A DNA stretch of 64,000 bases, taken from NCBI RefSeq assembly GCF_003589595.1, contig NW_020655294.1, positions 2,976,088 through 3,040,087 on the forward strand, written 5' to 3'. Positions 24,301 to 33,985 of the stretch are shown one piece after another. Source of the DNA: Hyposmocoma kahamanoa (taxonomy: Eukaryota; Arthropoda; Insecta; Lepidoptera; Cosmopterigidae). Each line of letters opens with the position of its first letter. Within the stretch, counting starts at the first letter, position 1. Position numbers and translations under genes: made by a program. The notes below the pieces were generated by a model. The model was not told the origin of the DNA. It made no database searches and was given only the letters and a program-made list of their open reading frames with translations.

Positions 24301-27300
24301 AAGACTATATTAAAAATAGTGTAGACTGTATGAACTACTTTATTCAATTTAATATCCTGTATTATCTGGTGCATGACACGGTGGGAACAGGAAAATCAAC
24401 TGCGTTTTCAGTGTTCACATTAAGTTTTGACCTTTTGTATATTATTTAGGTTGAGATCGAATATACGCTTCAAAGAAAACGTTACAATTACAAGCACAAA
24501 ATAAATAATTAGAAGGTGTGAATTTAGGCCTGATTTACGTACTTGAAAACCGGAACGTAGTAATGCTCTCATTACTGCTTGGCGGCAGAAATAGGTGAGG
24601 TGGCAGTTCTTCCCTGGACGAACTCTTTCGCAGAGAGCTCTACTGCTACTAAACATTTTTATGAAGATCGATTCAAGCGTACGCGATATAGTGATTTTTT
24701 TGTATCGATTCATTTCAATGGTATTTCAAGCAAATCGATTCAACATTAAAGCGAATCGAATTGTCCAGACCGTATTCATAATTTCAATAAAAGAGTATCT
24801 TTCTGAACCCCTACTGAATCGTAAGGCTATTTCTATTTTATATTGAACATGGAAGTACATGCGGACACCAGCCCGTTACACCAAGTACCAAGTACATACA
24901 ATAAGTCTACGATATTTGGCGATTGTCGCTATTTCTGTGCCAACTGAACTTCTTTTTAAATTGGCATATCAGTCTAAATGAAAGTCGTAACAGACCGAGG
25001 CCGGAAAGATCGATAAATCTTTTATTTTTAAAAAGCATGGACGTCAAGAATTGGCATTTAAGGAAAGCTTAAAAGTAAAAAATAATTGTTATGTTATTAT
25101 GGTACTTATATAATAGTATATCAAATAGGTGTTTTATTTATTACAAACACACTTTTTTTTAAAGATTTTTATGAAATCCACTCAAGAACATTTGATCCGA
25201 TCTGTGGATCGATTAAAAGGCACATAATATGTGAACACGCCGAGTCTCGGTCTGGACTTATCATCCAGCCTCAAATTCGGGCGCTACATCGAGTGTTTGG
25301 CAAAAACTGCTGCCAAAAAACAGGCATACTTTACAAGGTCAGGCGGTACTTTACACCTGAACAGCTTTTAAATCCGTACAAAGCACTAGTTCGATCGTGT
25401 AAGGACTACTGCTGCCACCGTTGGGACGGCTCTGCCCATTGCCAGTTAGCTGCCTTGGACTCGGTGGAGCGAAAAGCAAAGCGACTTATTAACAACTCTC
25501 TTGTGGATTCGAAACTGCAAAACCTCAACTATCGCTCAAAAGTAGCCTGCTTCTCGGTTTTCTATCGGATACATTTCGGGGAGTGTGCACAGGAATATGC
25601 AATTTAGTTCCACTCCCACCGTTCCGCCTTCAGTCGACTAGAAGGTCCGGAACACTCCATCCTTATGTCGATGATATACCGCCCATTCGCACTAAGCGCT
25701 TTGCTTCCTCCTTTCTGATGCGTACGGCAAAGGAATGAAATACTCTGACGGGCGGCATAAGTATTTCCCGAAAGTACCATTTGGGGCTATTCAAGGCTAC
25801 AGGAACAGGCATATTTTAGGCAAACGCGTACCATCCTCGCGGTCATGTCGTCGCTTAACATCAGGAGAGAATGTGGCCAAGCGTGCGTCGATAAATATTT
25901 TAAAATTTTAATTTTATTTATCTGAAATGCACGACTTTTTAAAATGAAATTTTCCGTAGGTAGTATGTACCTAATTGCAGTTCCGGGAAAGGGAACATAA
26001 GTGACTGTTTCTGCATTTCTTTCGATGTACAAAATTTGTCGGGAGACGATTGCCTGTTTTTTATGTACGTGATATTCACAGCTAAAAACAAAAAATCTCA
26101 AATGTTCCAACTTTAATTATTAACAACGAAGCTATAAGTAGAGTGAACTCTGAAAAATATTTAGGTCTTGTATTGGATAGCCATTGAACATCAAGCCGGA
26201 AAGATTCGGAAAAAAAATTATCTTTCATGGGTTCTCTCCGTGGCGTAACTAGATGTTTTCCATTAAGTGTACGTTGTTTTATAATATATAATTCATTGGT
26301 CAACCTTGACCAGCTTATCGAAGTTTTGGGTTCTGCCTCCAAAATACACTTGGAAAACACTACAAACAATACAAGATAAAATAATAAAAATAAAATTATC
26401 TGACCCCAGCCATAAACTTATACCAGAAAACAAAATTAATGACTATTTCCCAAATGTAGAAATATAACACGTGCATATTGATTAAAAAAATTTAAATAAA
26501 AATGTTCACTCGCAAATAAATTTTACGAAAAAACTACATATTCAAAAGCGCATAACCAGGCGTGCTAATGATATATATTTGCAAATATCGCGGACGAATT
26601 GTGGAAACAAAAACATAATGTACGAAGGAGCACAAATATACAACAAATTACCAAAAGATATTAAGGAAATACAATCATTTCAATTATTCAGAAATAAATC
26701 AAGTGGCTCGTCGTCTCGTTTGCCTCTTTCTTTACATAAAAAAAATAAATAAAATAAGAAATGAAACTATTTTTCCGGATTTAAATCGCGTATATTTGTT
26801 TTTTCAAACAAACCGACGTATCGGGCCCTTTACAGGTCCCATGGTCACGGTTGACTGAGGTGGTACAGTTTTCAACCAGTTATGTCTAATATTAATGCAA
26901 ACCACCCTATTTTTTCANNNNNNNNNNNNNNNNNNNNNNNNNNNNNNNNNNNNNNNNNNNNNNNNNNNNNNNNNNNNNNNNNNNNNNNNNNNNNNNNNNN
27001 NNNNNNNNNNNNNNNNNNNNNNNNNNNNNNNNNNNNNNNNNNNNNNNNNNNNNNNNNNNNNNNNNNNNNNNNNNNNNNNNNNNNNNNNNNNNNNNNNNNN
27101 NNNNNNNNNNNNNNNNNNNNNNNNNNNNNNNNNNNNNNNNNNNNNNNNNNNNNNNNNNNNNNNNNNNNNNNNNNNNNNNNNNNNNNNNNNNNNNNNNNNN
27201 NNNNNNNNNNNNNNNNNNNNNNNNNNNNNNNNNNNNNNNNNNNNNNNNNNNNNNNNNNNNNNNNNNNNNNNNNNNNNNNNNNNNNNNNNNNNNNNNNNNN

Positions 27301-30300
27301 NNNNNNNNNNNNNNNNNTAATAAAAATTCATTCAATAAAATAATTTGTAAAACTTAATGTAGCGTAAATTGGAATGTTTTTTTTGTAAAATTAAAAATAA
27401 GGTATTTAATTAATAACTATTGTAACTATAGTGAAAAAATAGGGTGGCTTGCATTAATATTCGACATAACTGGTTGAAGACTACAGTCTCGTCGCAGGTG
27501 GTACACCACCTCAGTCAACCGTGACCATGGGACCTGCAAAGGGCCCGAAACGTCGGTTTGTTTGAAAAAACAAATATACGCGATTTAAATCCGGAAAAAT
27601 AGTTTCATTTCCTATGTGTAACAATCGCGAAAACCTAAGAACTCGATAAATAAAATAAAATAAAATTCCACATCGTGAGGTTAGATATTTTTTTTCTATG
27701 AGTTGGTATTGTAATTAAAGTTTCACCATGGCAATTGATGTACAATATTTGATTAGGGCCTTGCTTTGGTTCTTTCTAACGAATACTTTGAATATTTTGT
27801 CTGCGCGTACTCTCTGTAAATTGTATGATACCTTGTACTTCTTGCTAAGTGGTCGTTTAAGAACTAAATATCTTATACCATATTCACTCAGTGCCGCAAA
27901 CGCTTTCGTTTCATTTAAAATGCTCAAATTTATCCTGACACGTCACAAGAGAGACTAACTCCGCTTCTTAAAAATCACTTTATTCTTAATGCTCTTGCAT
28001 CATTCAATCATTATCGCGATTTTGTTTTAGTAACATTTATTTATTTACTTAGCTGATTAGGTGGACGTAGCGATAGCACCTATTGTAACAAACTTGGATC
28101 GATTAGATACGTACACATTTTGATACAAACGGTTCTCTTTCTTACACCAGCACACCATGCGCCCAGTAGGAGATGGCACAAAGCACAAGATCCGCAGCTA
28201 AAGGTACGTTCATTGGCCAAACGATCGTAAATCAGTACACTGGCCACAAGTACATGTACGCGAGAGTACCTTTAGCGGTGGATCGCCCCCGCGGCGGTAC
28301 TAGGCGGTACAGGGCGGTACGAGGCAAGCGAACTCACCGTGGGCGTCGGGAGCGGACGGCGCGCTGGCCGTCGGGCACGGCATGGGGTACGGCGCCGCTG
28401 CGGGGTACGGGGCCGCTGATGGGTACGGGGTCGCTGCTGAGAACGGTGCCGCCGCGGGATACGGGGCTGCCGCGGGGTACGGTGACTGCACGGGGTACGT
28501 TGCTACCACTGGACAAACAAGCTTCCACTTGGATACCTTTCTAGTTTTGAGCCACGTCCAAAATTATCACACACAAACGTCGACCTTCCGAGTATGGGAT
28601 AATCTTTTTAAAGTACACGCTGAAAAGACGCGCGATGTTACACCAACGCGATGCCCCGTGATGGCGTGCGCAATGCGGAATTGACGAAGTGCATTCCGTC
28701 CAGCCGGCGGATGAAGCCATTGCCCGCTGAAGTGTACCGACAATTCTAAGTATCATTGCGTACCTGCTTGTCTATGTTTGCGCAAATTAGTCGTGTTTGC
28801 TCCGCGATAAAGTAACTGGCGTGATGGCGTATCGCGAAGACAAACTTCGCGAATAAATAAATAATACACGACTATCCACTACCTATCCGAATCTTAATAA
28901 TACAGTAATAATATAGGTATCCCTTCCGCAATATGCTTTATATACTAACCTATGCATATATCCGTTTAAGGAGAAAAATGGTAGTCCATGACAAGTTTTG
29001 AATTGCTTCAAGCAGAACCGGATGTCACATAATTCATCGTCGTCAAGGAAAGAGGAAAGTTGCTGGACACAGGCCTCGTAATTACGCAATTTTGATTTGA
29101 ATAGGAAATAACAGATGCAAGAGAAAAATTAATATACAAATAACAAAAGTCAAAACCTGAAACATTTTAGTATATATTGACTTGGTACGTTCACACCCCG
29201 GACACTCCTACAACGGTCGAAAGTTATTTACCTACTACTACTACATACAGCAAGGCGCTACCTGCACAGGTAGCGCGAAAACGGTTCGATAACAGTCTTG
29301 TTGCCATTCCGTCAATGTGACAGTCAATGTGCGGGGCGTAGTGCGGTATCTAAAGCGAGAGAGGGGTGGAGAGTGTCTATTCACGTCTTTTTTTTTATCT
29401 CTGGTACGTTAGAGGAAAATAAATTGACACAAACTCGAATCTATAACCGTATTTCCAGTACGAAGGAATTACGAATATATTTATTTGTTTACACTTTAGC
29501 AACAGCTCAATTGCACAGTGGAACAAATACCAGTGGCAATTGAGTTGCCGCCAAAGTAGTGTCAGTGATGTCTATCGACAGCCAAACGTGCGTGCACGCA
29601 TGAGACAAGCGTGGGCTTAGACGCAATACAACACACCAACAAATATTCGTGGATGTAGATCCTTTTAAAGTCACTGTCGCGATACAAACTCATTTTACAA
29701 TTAACTGCCTTACTAATAATAATTACTTTTTAACTGCCTCCGCGGCTTAACGATTACCATACTGATGTTGGTCTGTCACGCAGAGGTCCCGGGTTCGATT
29801 CACGGGCCCGGAGAAATATTTCTGTGGCGCACATTTATTTCTCACGTGAGTTTCCCTAGTACGGGGCCCTTAGTGGTGTGCGTTATTGTATTATTTTACA
29901 CATCGCATACAACGTCTCATAAGATTATTAATAGTTTGAATGCGACAAACGTAATTCGTGAACACTTGTGAGCACTGACCTGGCGCCTGCGCGGGGTACG
30001 GCGCGTACTGCTGTTGCGGGTAACGCGCGAGGTTGTTCGGCCCCGGCGGAACCGGAGGAACCGTCGCAGCTGCAACACATTACGCTCAACTTACATCCAC
30101 ACTTTTATTGTAAGCAAATACCGTGAACAGCGAACGATTGATGCATTTTGTTAATAATAAATGTTGTTTGGTCACCAGCGATCCTCGGCAACGAGGAACC
30201 GATCAGTTGATGTGTTGTAGGTAAGTGTACACTAACTTCTAGGTAGACGGGTGCACCTGGAGTGAGGAATACGTGAAAACTCACTAGCGATGACGTGTCC

Positions 30301-30462
30301 GGCGTTGCGTCGCCGCGCTCGGCAGCAGCACAGCACAATCCCCAGCACTACCAGAACGAACGCCACGACCGCAAACACTGTCAGAGCCATGTTGCGGGTT
30401 GCAACGAAATTGTCTTCAACAACAACCGTGTTGAAATGGTCTTGATTTTCCTTGCGCACCTT
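12321..30462 (-). CDS. Single-pass membrane protein with Pro/Ala/Tyr-rich tail and PPxY motif (5 exons visible)
   Basis: Exons in transcript order: 30462-30285, 30069-29980, 28508-28338, 13450-13370 and 12406-12321 (TAG). Every internal junction is phase 1 and every boundary has GT/AG; the five exons join into 201 open codons. The first visible exon starts in phase 0 and encodes a transmembrane helix (VFAVVAFVLVVLGIVLCCC) followed by RARRR, so the tail is cytoplasmic. The tail is Pro/Tyr-rich: YPQQQYAPYPAQAP, then repeats of the type PYPAAA, then AVPPPGW, then a last exon with LPPSYDQVVG (a PPxY WW-domain ligand) and NPHAPH at the end. The N-terminal, presumably extracellular, exons are missing and should lie beyond 30462. 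The intron from 28337 to 13451 is nearly 15 kb and full of transposons. The layout (TM, then Pro-rich tail with PPxY) resembles Shisa or WBP1-type adaptors, but no family is assigned. Confidence 0.7.
13451..14691. other. Intron sequence, no feature recognised
   Basis: Part of the giant intron of the Pro-rich membrane-protein gene. Short perfect inverted repeats occur at about 14624-14643 (GCCGTGA/TCACGGC), but no element or exon is supported. Confidence 0.4.
15178..16929 (+). pseudogene. hAT transposase, ZBED5-like, disabled
   Basis: The start is ATG at 15178. The N-terminus looks like a BED zinc finger (CLLC at about 15272, then a His-containing stretch). The frame is stopped by TGA at 15295-15297, continues to 15993, shifts frame at about 15985 and shifts back at about 16540. 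Downstream motifs are typical of ZBED5/SCAND3-like hAT transposases: ATDGSPAMIG, HTEVRWLSRGNCLTRFYNLF, and the C-terminal dimerisation segment SSYLCERGFSAVTTLLTKKR. One stop and two frameshifts rule out an intact product. It lies in the giant intron of the Pro-rich membrane-protein gene. The loss of a few codons at the first frameshift is inferred from the family pattern. Confidence 0.88.
17035..17108. repeat. Subterminal hairpin of the ZBED-hAT element
   Basis: Two 22-bp arms (17035-17056 and 17087-17108) are inverted copies with one mismatch, separated by 30 bp. They begin CCCGCAAGAGTTA. The hairpin sits between the transposase stop and the 3' terminus, where hAT elements often carry subterminal repeats. 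Confidence 0.7.
17258..17278. repeat. hAT 3' terminal inverted repeat
   Basis: Read on the minus strand, the end is CAGGGGTTCCCAAACTT, a typical terminus for this hAT group. It marks the 3' limit of the element carrying the transposase at 15178-16929. The matching 5' terminus was not found. Confidence 0.7.
17287..17842. other. Intron sequence with a repeat-like tail
   Basis: No gene. The stretch at about 17520-17700 ends in an AAATAAATAAATAAAA tail and may be the 3' end of a LINE or SINE, but no diagnostic motif supports a family. Confidence 0.35.
17845..19047. mobile_element. Long-TIR DNA element, non-autonomous, Tc1/mariner-like (TA flanks)
   Basis: The ends are inverted repeats of about 240 bp (about 17843-18085 and 18813-19050), beginning CAGGGTGTTTGGAAGGTCGA and flanked by TA on both sides. 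The interior is about 730 bp. It keeps the start of a DUF4817-type transposase frame at 18744 whose continuation is lost into the right repeat. DUF4817 is known from insect IS630/Tc1-like transposases, which fits TA duplication. Classification is inference from that short frame. Confidence 0.7.
18744..18845 (+). pseudogene. Truncated DUF4817-type transposase start
   Basis: The 33-codon frame opens with MATFSNAEYADIVFMYGRA, which matches the opening helix pattern of DUF4817 (N-A-E-Y-A-D, then Y-G-x-A-x-G-N). After about codon 23 the frame runs into the right-hand terminal repeat and stops. The transposase body has been deleted. Confidence 0.6.
19048..19817. other. Intron sequence, no feature recognised
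   Basis: AT-rich stretch between the long-TIR element and the mariner. No exon, repeat end or ORF of note. Confidence 0.4.
20718..20882. mobile_element. Palindromic MITE, copy 1
   Basis: The 165-bp element starts GGGTCGTATTCTAGAACTC and ends in the inverted equivalent. TTA lies on both sides (20715-20717 and 20883-20885). The arms extend through CTACTCAATGCTCAAGT with few mismatches, and an inner motif GGGTCGTATTTCCAGTGC sits in the middle. TTA flanks and GGG ends would fit a PIF/Harbinger-derived MITE (inference). Confidence 0.85.
21211..21516 (+). pseudogene. ZMYM/TTF-type hAT transposase N-terminus
   Basis: The frame has FNLKQECKTKNKTFTRIF and WLCGCERLNALFCFPCVVFG, the Cys-rich TTF-type finger (CGC...CFPC) at the start of ZMYM1-like hAT transposases. 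It is frameshifted in an A-run at about 21505, and recognisable sequence continues in other frames to about 21585 (VHLQN, VIEHFASNKEL). The catalytic body is absent. It lies inside hAT terminal repeats, so it is transposon-derived rather than a host ZMYM gene. Confidence 0.75.
22407..23559. other. Intron sequence, no feature recognised
   Basis: AT-rich. The region at about 23025-23265 contains short imperfect inverted repeats around GCACTTTAT, too weak to call an element. Confidence 0.35.
23560..23960 (-). mobile_element. Non-LTR reverse transcriptase fragment (Jockey-like)
   Basis: Read on the minus strand with frame changes, it shows a SKAFDRV-like motif near 23930, then PQGSILSATLFLLHVNDML and GYADDSTV at about 23830-23730. 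These are the RT core, with YADD as the catalytic Asp pair. It continues with SDWGDVNLVKFN. Only the palm region survives. It lies in the giant intron of the Pro-rich membrane-protein gene. Confidence 0.7.
24004..24038. repeat. TG microsatellite
   Basis: Interrupted run of TG dinucleotides (TGTGTGTGTATGTGTGCGTG and on). Confidence 0.9.
24573..24650 (-). repeat. Dispersed repeat, inverted relative to 42931-43004
   Basis: The segment with CAGAAATAGGTGAGGTGGCA is the inverted, diverged counterpart of 42931-43004. Similar sequence ending in TCTGCCGCCAAGCAGTAAT is common in lepidopteran repeats, from memory. Family unassigned. Confidence 0.5.
25170..25940 (+). mobile_element. Non-LTR retrotransposon 3' part
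   Basis: The longest frame (to 25607) encodes VRRYFTPEQLLNPYKALVRS, YCCHRWDGSAHCQLAALDSV and RSKVACFSVFYRIHFGECAQ, the C-terminal RT region of the LINE family also seen at 3230 and 8931. Beyond a frameshift the match continues with DDIPPIRTKRFASSF-like sequence. It lacks the RT core and is dead. Confidence 0.75.
26080..26720 (+). mobile_element. Non-LTR retrotransposon 3' part, second family
   Basis: The plus-strand reading gives INNEAISRVNSEKYLGLVLD, then KKLSFMGSLRGVTRCFPLSV, then near the end YEGAQIYNKLPKDIKEIQSF. This order (LGxxLD, thumb helix, xxGxxIYNxLP) is typical of Jockey/CR1-like RT C-termini. Stops and frameshifts are frequent. Confidence 0.65.
26756..27640. repeat. Inverted repeat pair around an assembly gap (possible Penelope-like termini)
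   Basis: 26756-26917 and about 27437-27620 are inverted copies starting ATGAAACTATTTTTCCGG and sharing GACCATGGGACCTG and CAGTCAACCGTGACC. The right copy has an extra block with the palindrome GGTGGTGTACCACC (minus strand). Another copy lies at 31644-31825 and a diverged one near 56755-56945. The motif CGAAACGTCGG recalls the terminal hammerhead-bearing repeats of Penelope-like elements, but the CTGATGA half of that core is absent. Identity is therefore tentative. Confidence 0.55.
26918..27317. other. Assembly gap (400 N)
   Basis: A run of N between two inverted repeat arms, probably a palindrome that could not be assembled. Any open frame spanning it is an artefact. Confidence 0.99.
28509..29191. 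other. Intron sequence, no feature recognised
   Basis: Lies between two exons of the Pro-rich membrane-protein gene. No element is supported. Confidence 0.4.
29192..29402 (-). repeat. Repeat-A copy (3' part, inverted)
   Basis: Contains GTCAATGTGACAGTCAATGT and TGCGGGGCGTAGTGCGGTAT, the inverted counterpart of 63130-63250. It also carries the unit with TACAGCAAGGCGCTACC shared with 45795-45935. It serves as the uninterrupted reference site for the insertion at 53155-55177. Confidence 0.7.
29733..29897 (+). mobile_element. tRNA-derived SINE, copy 1 (internally deleted)
   Basis: The tRNA-like head has a diverged A box (CGCGGCTTAACGATTACCAT) and a B box GGTTCGATTC. The tRNA-unrelated body is shortened: the segment between the CTCACGTGAGTTT motif and TTCCCTAGT is missing. 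Confidence 0.75.
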
Positions 30463-30794
30463 CTGTGAACGTCACACTGAGACGTAGAAGATTAAAAATA
30501 TTTTCATTGACCGTGACTTGTGGACCTTGTAGTGTTTAAAATATGTGCTAGGTCCCTGTAATGATTTCTGAATCTGTTGATATTTGCCAGTGCATTAATT
30601 TTAAATATATTCCGTGCCATCAAAGCGCAAAAGTGTAGAAAGTAAACTTGTTATGTATTTCTGCAAAAGTGTGGCGGAACTCCCTGGGCATGTTCACCCA
30701 AAACCAAAACTGTTAAAAAAGGAATAATTTAAAAAGTTAATAAATCCTCTAGAAAGCACAAGATACTATAAGGTCTCTCTGACACACGACGTCT

Positions 30795-31038
30795 CGCACT
30801 TGACAACTAACATAGTATTATCTCAAAAATTGCGTTATGCTATATTTTATCTCAAAATTGCGTTATATTAATAATTCTTTTCCAAAATTTTTTTCGAAAA
30901 TTTGCTATATTGATGTGTCATTCATATACGATTTAATTTCAAAGTGACAAGTAAACACTGTCGCTGTGAAACTAAACAGGTAATATTAATATAACTTATA
31001 GCTATTTTGAGATAATACTATGTTAGCTGTCATTTGCG
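30795..31038. mobile_element. 244-bp MITE
   Basis: The inverted arms are 30795-30830 and about 31003-31038 (CGCACTTGACAACTAACATA against CGCAAATGACAGCTAACATA), with a shared ATAGTATTATCTCAAAA core. The interior is AT-rich and non-coding. Superfamily unassigned. Confidence 0.7.
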
Positions 31039-31212
31039 ATCTGCTTTTTAGTTCATCTTTTTTGAAAATGGCACCAACACAAACAACAGCTGACACCTAC
31101 ACAAAAACAAATATTATGTATTAAACACTGATTAAGTTCCCAGATAAAAGTAGTCAAAATTGTAATTGTAGAACCACAAACAAAATATTCTTTGACTGTC
31201 ATCACAGTTCAG

Positions 31213-31440
31213 CATATAAAGTGCTATGACCATAGGTTGGAAAAAGGTGTTCCACATTTATAGATACATGTATAGACATAGCTACAAGGAGCGACATAGA
31301 GTTATTAAAACCACCAAATATTACTTAATTATTTTTTCGAATTCCGGATTTCCGGAAATGATTTTACTGCATCGTAGGACAAACTGACCTAGGAAGTCGA
31401 AGTTGGATTTTAAAATAATGCCAGAAAAGTAAACAAACCG
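31213..31440 (+). repeat. Repeat-A copy (5' part)
   Basis: Begins GGTTGGAAAAAGGTGTTCCA, contains CTACAAGGAGCGACATAGAG and ends in the ACTGACCTAGGAAGTCGAAG region. It matches 62666-62773 plus 63001-63075 and the inverted copy at 34290-34395 plus 36149-36187. Confidence 0.75.
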
Positions 31441-31643
31441 GTTTGGTAAAATTCTAAAGCAATCACTCAATAAATGGAATAAGTAACACTTTCACGAATA
31501 TTTTGAAGATGTCGACTTGATATCTCATCACTTTTTCCAGCAATATTCATTTGAATAACATATTTAAATCTTATTTGAAAAATGTTACTTCAAAACTGAG
31601 ATTAGTAATCAAATATAGATTTGTAAATAGTCAATGGTTAGGA

Positions 31644-31825
31644 AATGAAACTATTTTTCCGGATTTAAATCGCGTATATTTGTTTTTTCAAGCAAACCGA
31701 CGTTTCCGGCCCTTTACAGGTCCCATGGTCACAGTTGACTGAGGTGGTACAGTCTTCAACCAGTTCAAGACTGTTCATTTCCTATGTGTAACAATCACGA
31801 AAACCTAAGAACTCGATAGTCTCTG
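31644..31825 (+). repeat. Copy of the gap-flanking (Penelope-like?) repeat
   Basis: Shares ATGAAACTATTTTTCCGG, the GACGTTTCCGG block, CAGGTCCCATGGTCAC and TTGACTGAGGTGGTACAG with 26756-26917. It is single, with no inverted partner nearby. Confidence 0.6.
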
Positions 31826-33518
31826 ATTGCATACACGGTGAAAACAGATTATTTAGAAAAAGACAAAATTCTTTTTATGAAGACAAATTTATTAAATCCA
31901 ACAAAACGATCCTCTCCGTATAGACGCTAGAGAATAATTACTTGATAATAGTAAAAAAAACGTCTCAAAAGTGTATTTTAGTTATAATACACAATTATTT
32001 AATCCAAGAGCAAATTAATTTACTTCAAGTCACAAAGCCATTCTAGATTCAACAAAATATTTATTTGTTATTAGAAATGTCCGATTTTGATTTGAAAAAA
32101 AAAAAGAATGAAAAATTGAGAGGTACTTAATAATTTGACTGAAGATTTATGTTTTCTAATATCAAAAAGCGTAAATTTACAGGGTTATGGACCCAACAGT
32201 ATGTCTCACTGGCGTGAAAGCACACAGTTCAGTGCCAAACCTTAAAGTAGCAGAGAGAGGATGGAATCTTCTCAAATACTTGAGGACCATTCAGTGCCGT
32301 ATAAATCCTACAGCATAGCAGCGGCAGAAAGCACTAACAATTCCAAATATATGAGATGACGTTATACTATTGAAGTTAACAAAACGATAGCGCGTTTCAG
32401 AGTACAACTAATGCCATCCAGCAGTGGCGTGTTGGAATTAATTGCATGTTAAAGTTGTGCTTGTTACAAGTGTAGCTTGATTTCATGCTGAAACCAAATT
32501 TCTTAAATTATGGTTATAAATAACACCCTAACAAACTAGAGATACTACGATATACTATAATACTATTGTTTCTTTGGATAAATGACTGTTTATAATTTTT
32601 ATGACTACAAACACAAGTAAAAGTAATCGTTACCGCGTGCGACTTTGGCGACATGTCACGACAACATTGACTATGAAAATGCAACGAAATGTTGCTTTAA
32701 GAACATACTCTAGAATTTAGAATATTAATCTGAATAGTAATCTACTTCTTTTTTTGTTTAAGAATATATTTTCTTAAAATACACCCAAGAAATTTTTAAT
32801 TCATTTAAGATTATTTAAATTTAGAGGTAAACATTTCTTGATGTAAGTAATGTCCAATTAATTGATTAGAAATGAAACAAAATCTTGAAGTGAACGTATT
32901 TGTCTAAAAGTTAGAATAAAGTTAAGAGTAAAATTGTATTAGAAAAAGATAAGCAGTATTTTTGTAATGACAATATTTTATTACTTTTAATAAATATTTT
33001 TCAGAATTAGCAAATATTTTGAGAAATTGCTTTTTCTTATTAGTAGAAATCCTTTTTTTCTGTGTAGGGCTGTACGGAAATAACTCATTCGGTTCATTCA
33101 ATTAAAGATTTTGTAATCGATTAGTGAATCGAAAAGTTTATCAAAATCGAACGAACATATGTTCGTTCGATTGTGATAAAATTGTACATACTCGTATGTA
33201 CAAGTGTGAGATTTGAAGGAGGATTTAAAATTAGAATTCGGAAATTGGAAATATGCTTTTATAGGTTATGTAAGAAAAAATTTCTAATCTCATATAGGAA
33301 ATATCATCGTTCAGTATTGAATCACATATTTTTTATAATAATCAGCAGTGAAATCGCAAAACCCATTTTATTATATGAAACCCAGTTATTCCAACTGATT
33401 CAAATAAACAAATCAATTCATTCAATAAATTAAACGATTTGTAGTTGGCAGTACAGTTGGCCATCATTAAACTGTATGGTCGGGACAATGATCTGTTTGT
33501 TTACTTTTTTGGTATAGG
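31826..33518. other. No feature recognised
   Basis: AT-rich. The open frame at about 33173-33433 has no recognisable domain and lies in low-complexity sequence. I find no supported exon or element end. Confidence 0.4.
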
Positions 33519-33624
33519 GTCAAGAGCACGTCAAGCTTGACACTGCAGCCTAAAATCCAACTCTACGCCTCTTACAATAAGAACGGTCCAAAGTACAAAG
33601 TGTCAAGCTTGACGTGCTCTTGAC
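33519..33624. mobile_element. 106-bp foldback MITE
   Basis: The two 26-bp arms (33519-33544 and 33599-33624) are perfect inverted copies containing AGAGCACGTCAAGCTTGAC. They enclose 54 bp with CCAACTCTACGCCTCTTAC. A diverged relative begins near 63911 at the window edge. Confidence 0.8.
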
Positions 33625-33639
33625 TATACATTGGATAGG

Positions 33640-33985
33640 AACAGATTATAAGTAATGCAGTAGATAACTGACCTTTTACCAAAACGGAGAATAAAAAATT
33701 AAGGAGAATGATCACTCTCCGCTCCTCCCTAGTATTAGATACCACATATTGACAACTGCCTCCGTGGCCGAACGGTTACCATGCCGGACTGCCACGCAGA
33801 GGTCTCAGGTTCGATTCCCGGGCCGGGAGAAATATTTGTATGGCCTACATTTATTTCTCTCGTGAGTTTGGGTGTAATTTGTGGTTGTCTATGTGTGTTC
33901 ATGGCACCTGCGACACAGGGTTTCCCTAGTGCGGGGCTGTGTCGAGTGTGTGCGTTTATTGACGGTCACATTGACGGAAGGCGAC
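33640..33985 (+). repeat. Repeat-A copy (3' part) interrupted by a SINE
   Basis: 33640-33753 and 33961-33985 align with 63090-63255 (shared ACCAAAACGGAGAATAAAAA, then after the SINE GACGGTCACATTGACGGA). The SINE at 33755-33960 sits between them. Confidence 0.65.
33755..33960 (+). mobile_element. tRNA-derived SINE, copy 2
   Basis: The head has an A box (GTGGCCGAACGGTTACCAT) and a B box (GGTTCGATTCCCGG). The middle, CTGCCACGCAGAG, resembles the anticodon arm of tRNA-Gly(GCC). The body has TTTCTCTCGTGAGTTTGGGT and GACACAGGGTTTCCCTAG. Inserted in Repeat-A. Confidence 0.88.

Noticed and set aside
26882..27343. Open frames of about 140 codons
   Set aside because: They consist almost entirely of undetermined bases in the 400-N gap.
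27486..27560. Complete hammerhead ribozyme
   Set aside because: Only the GAAAC-GTC side is present; the CTGATGA core and a matching stem II could not be found by eye.
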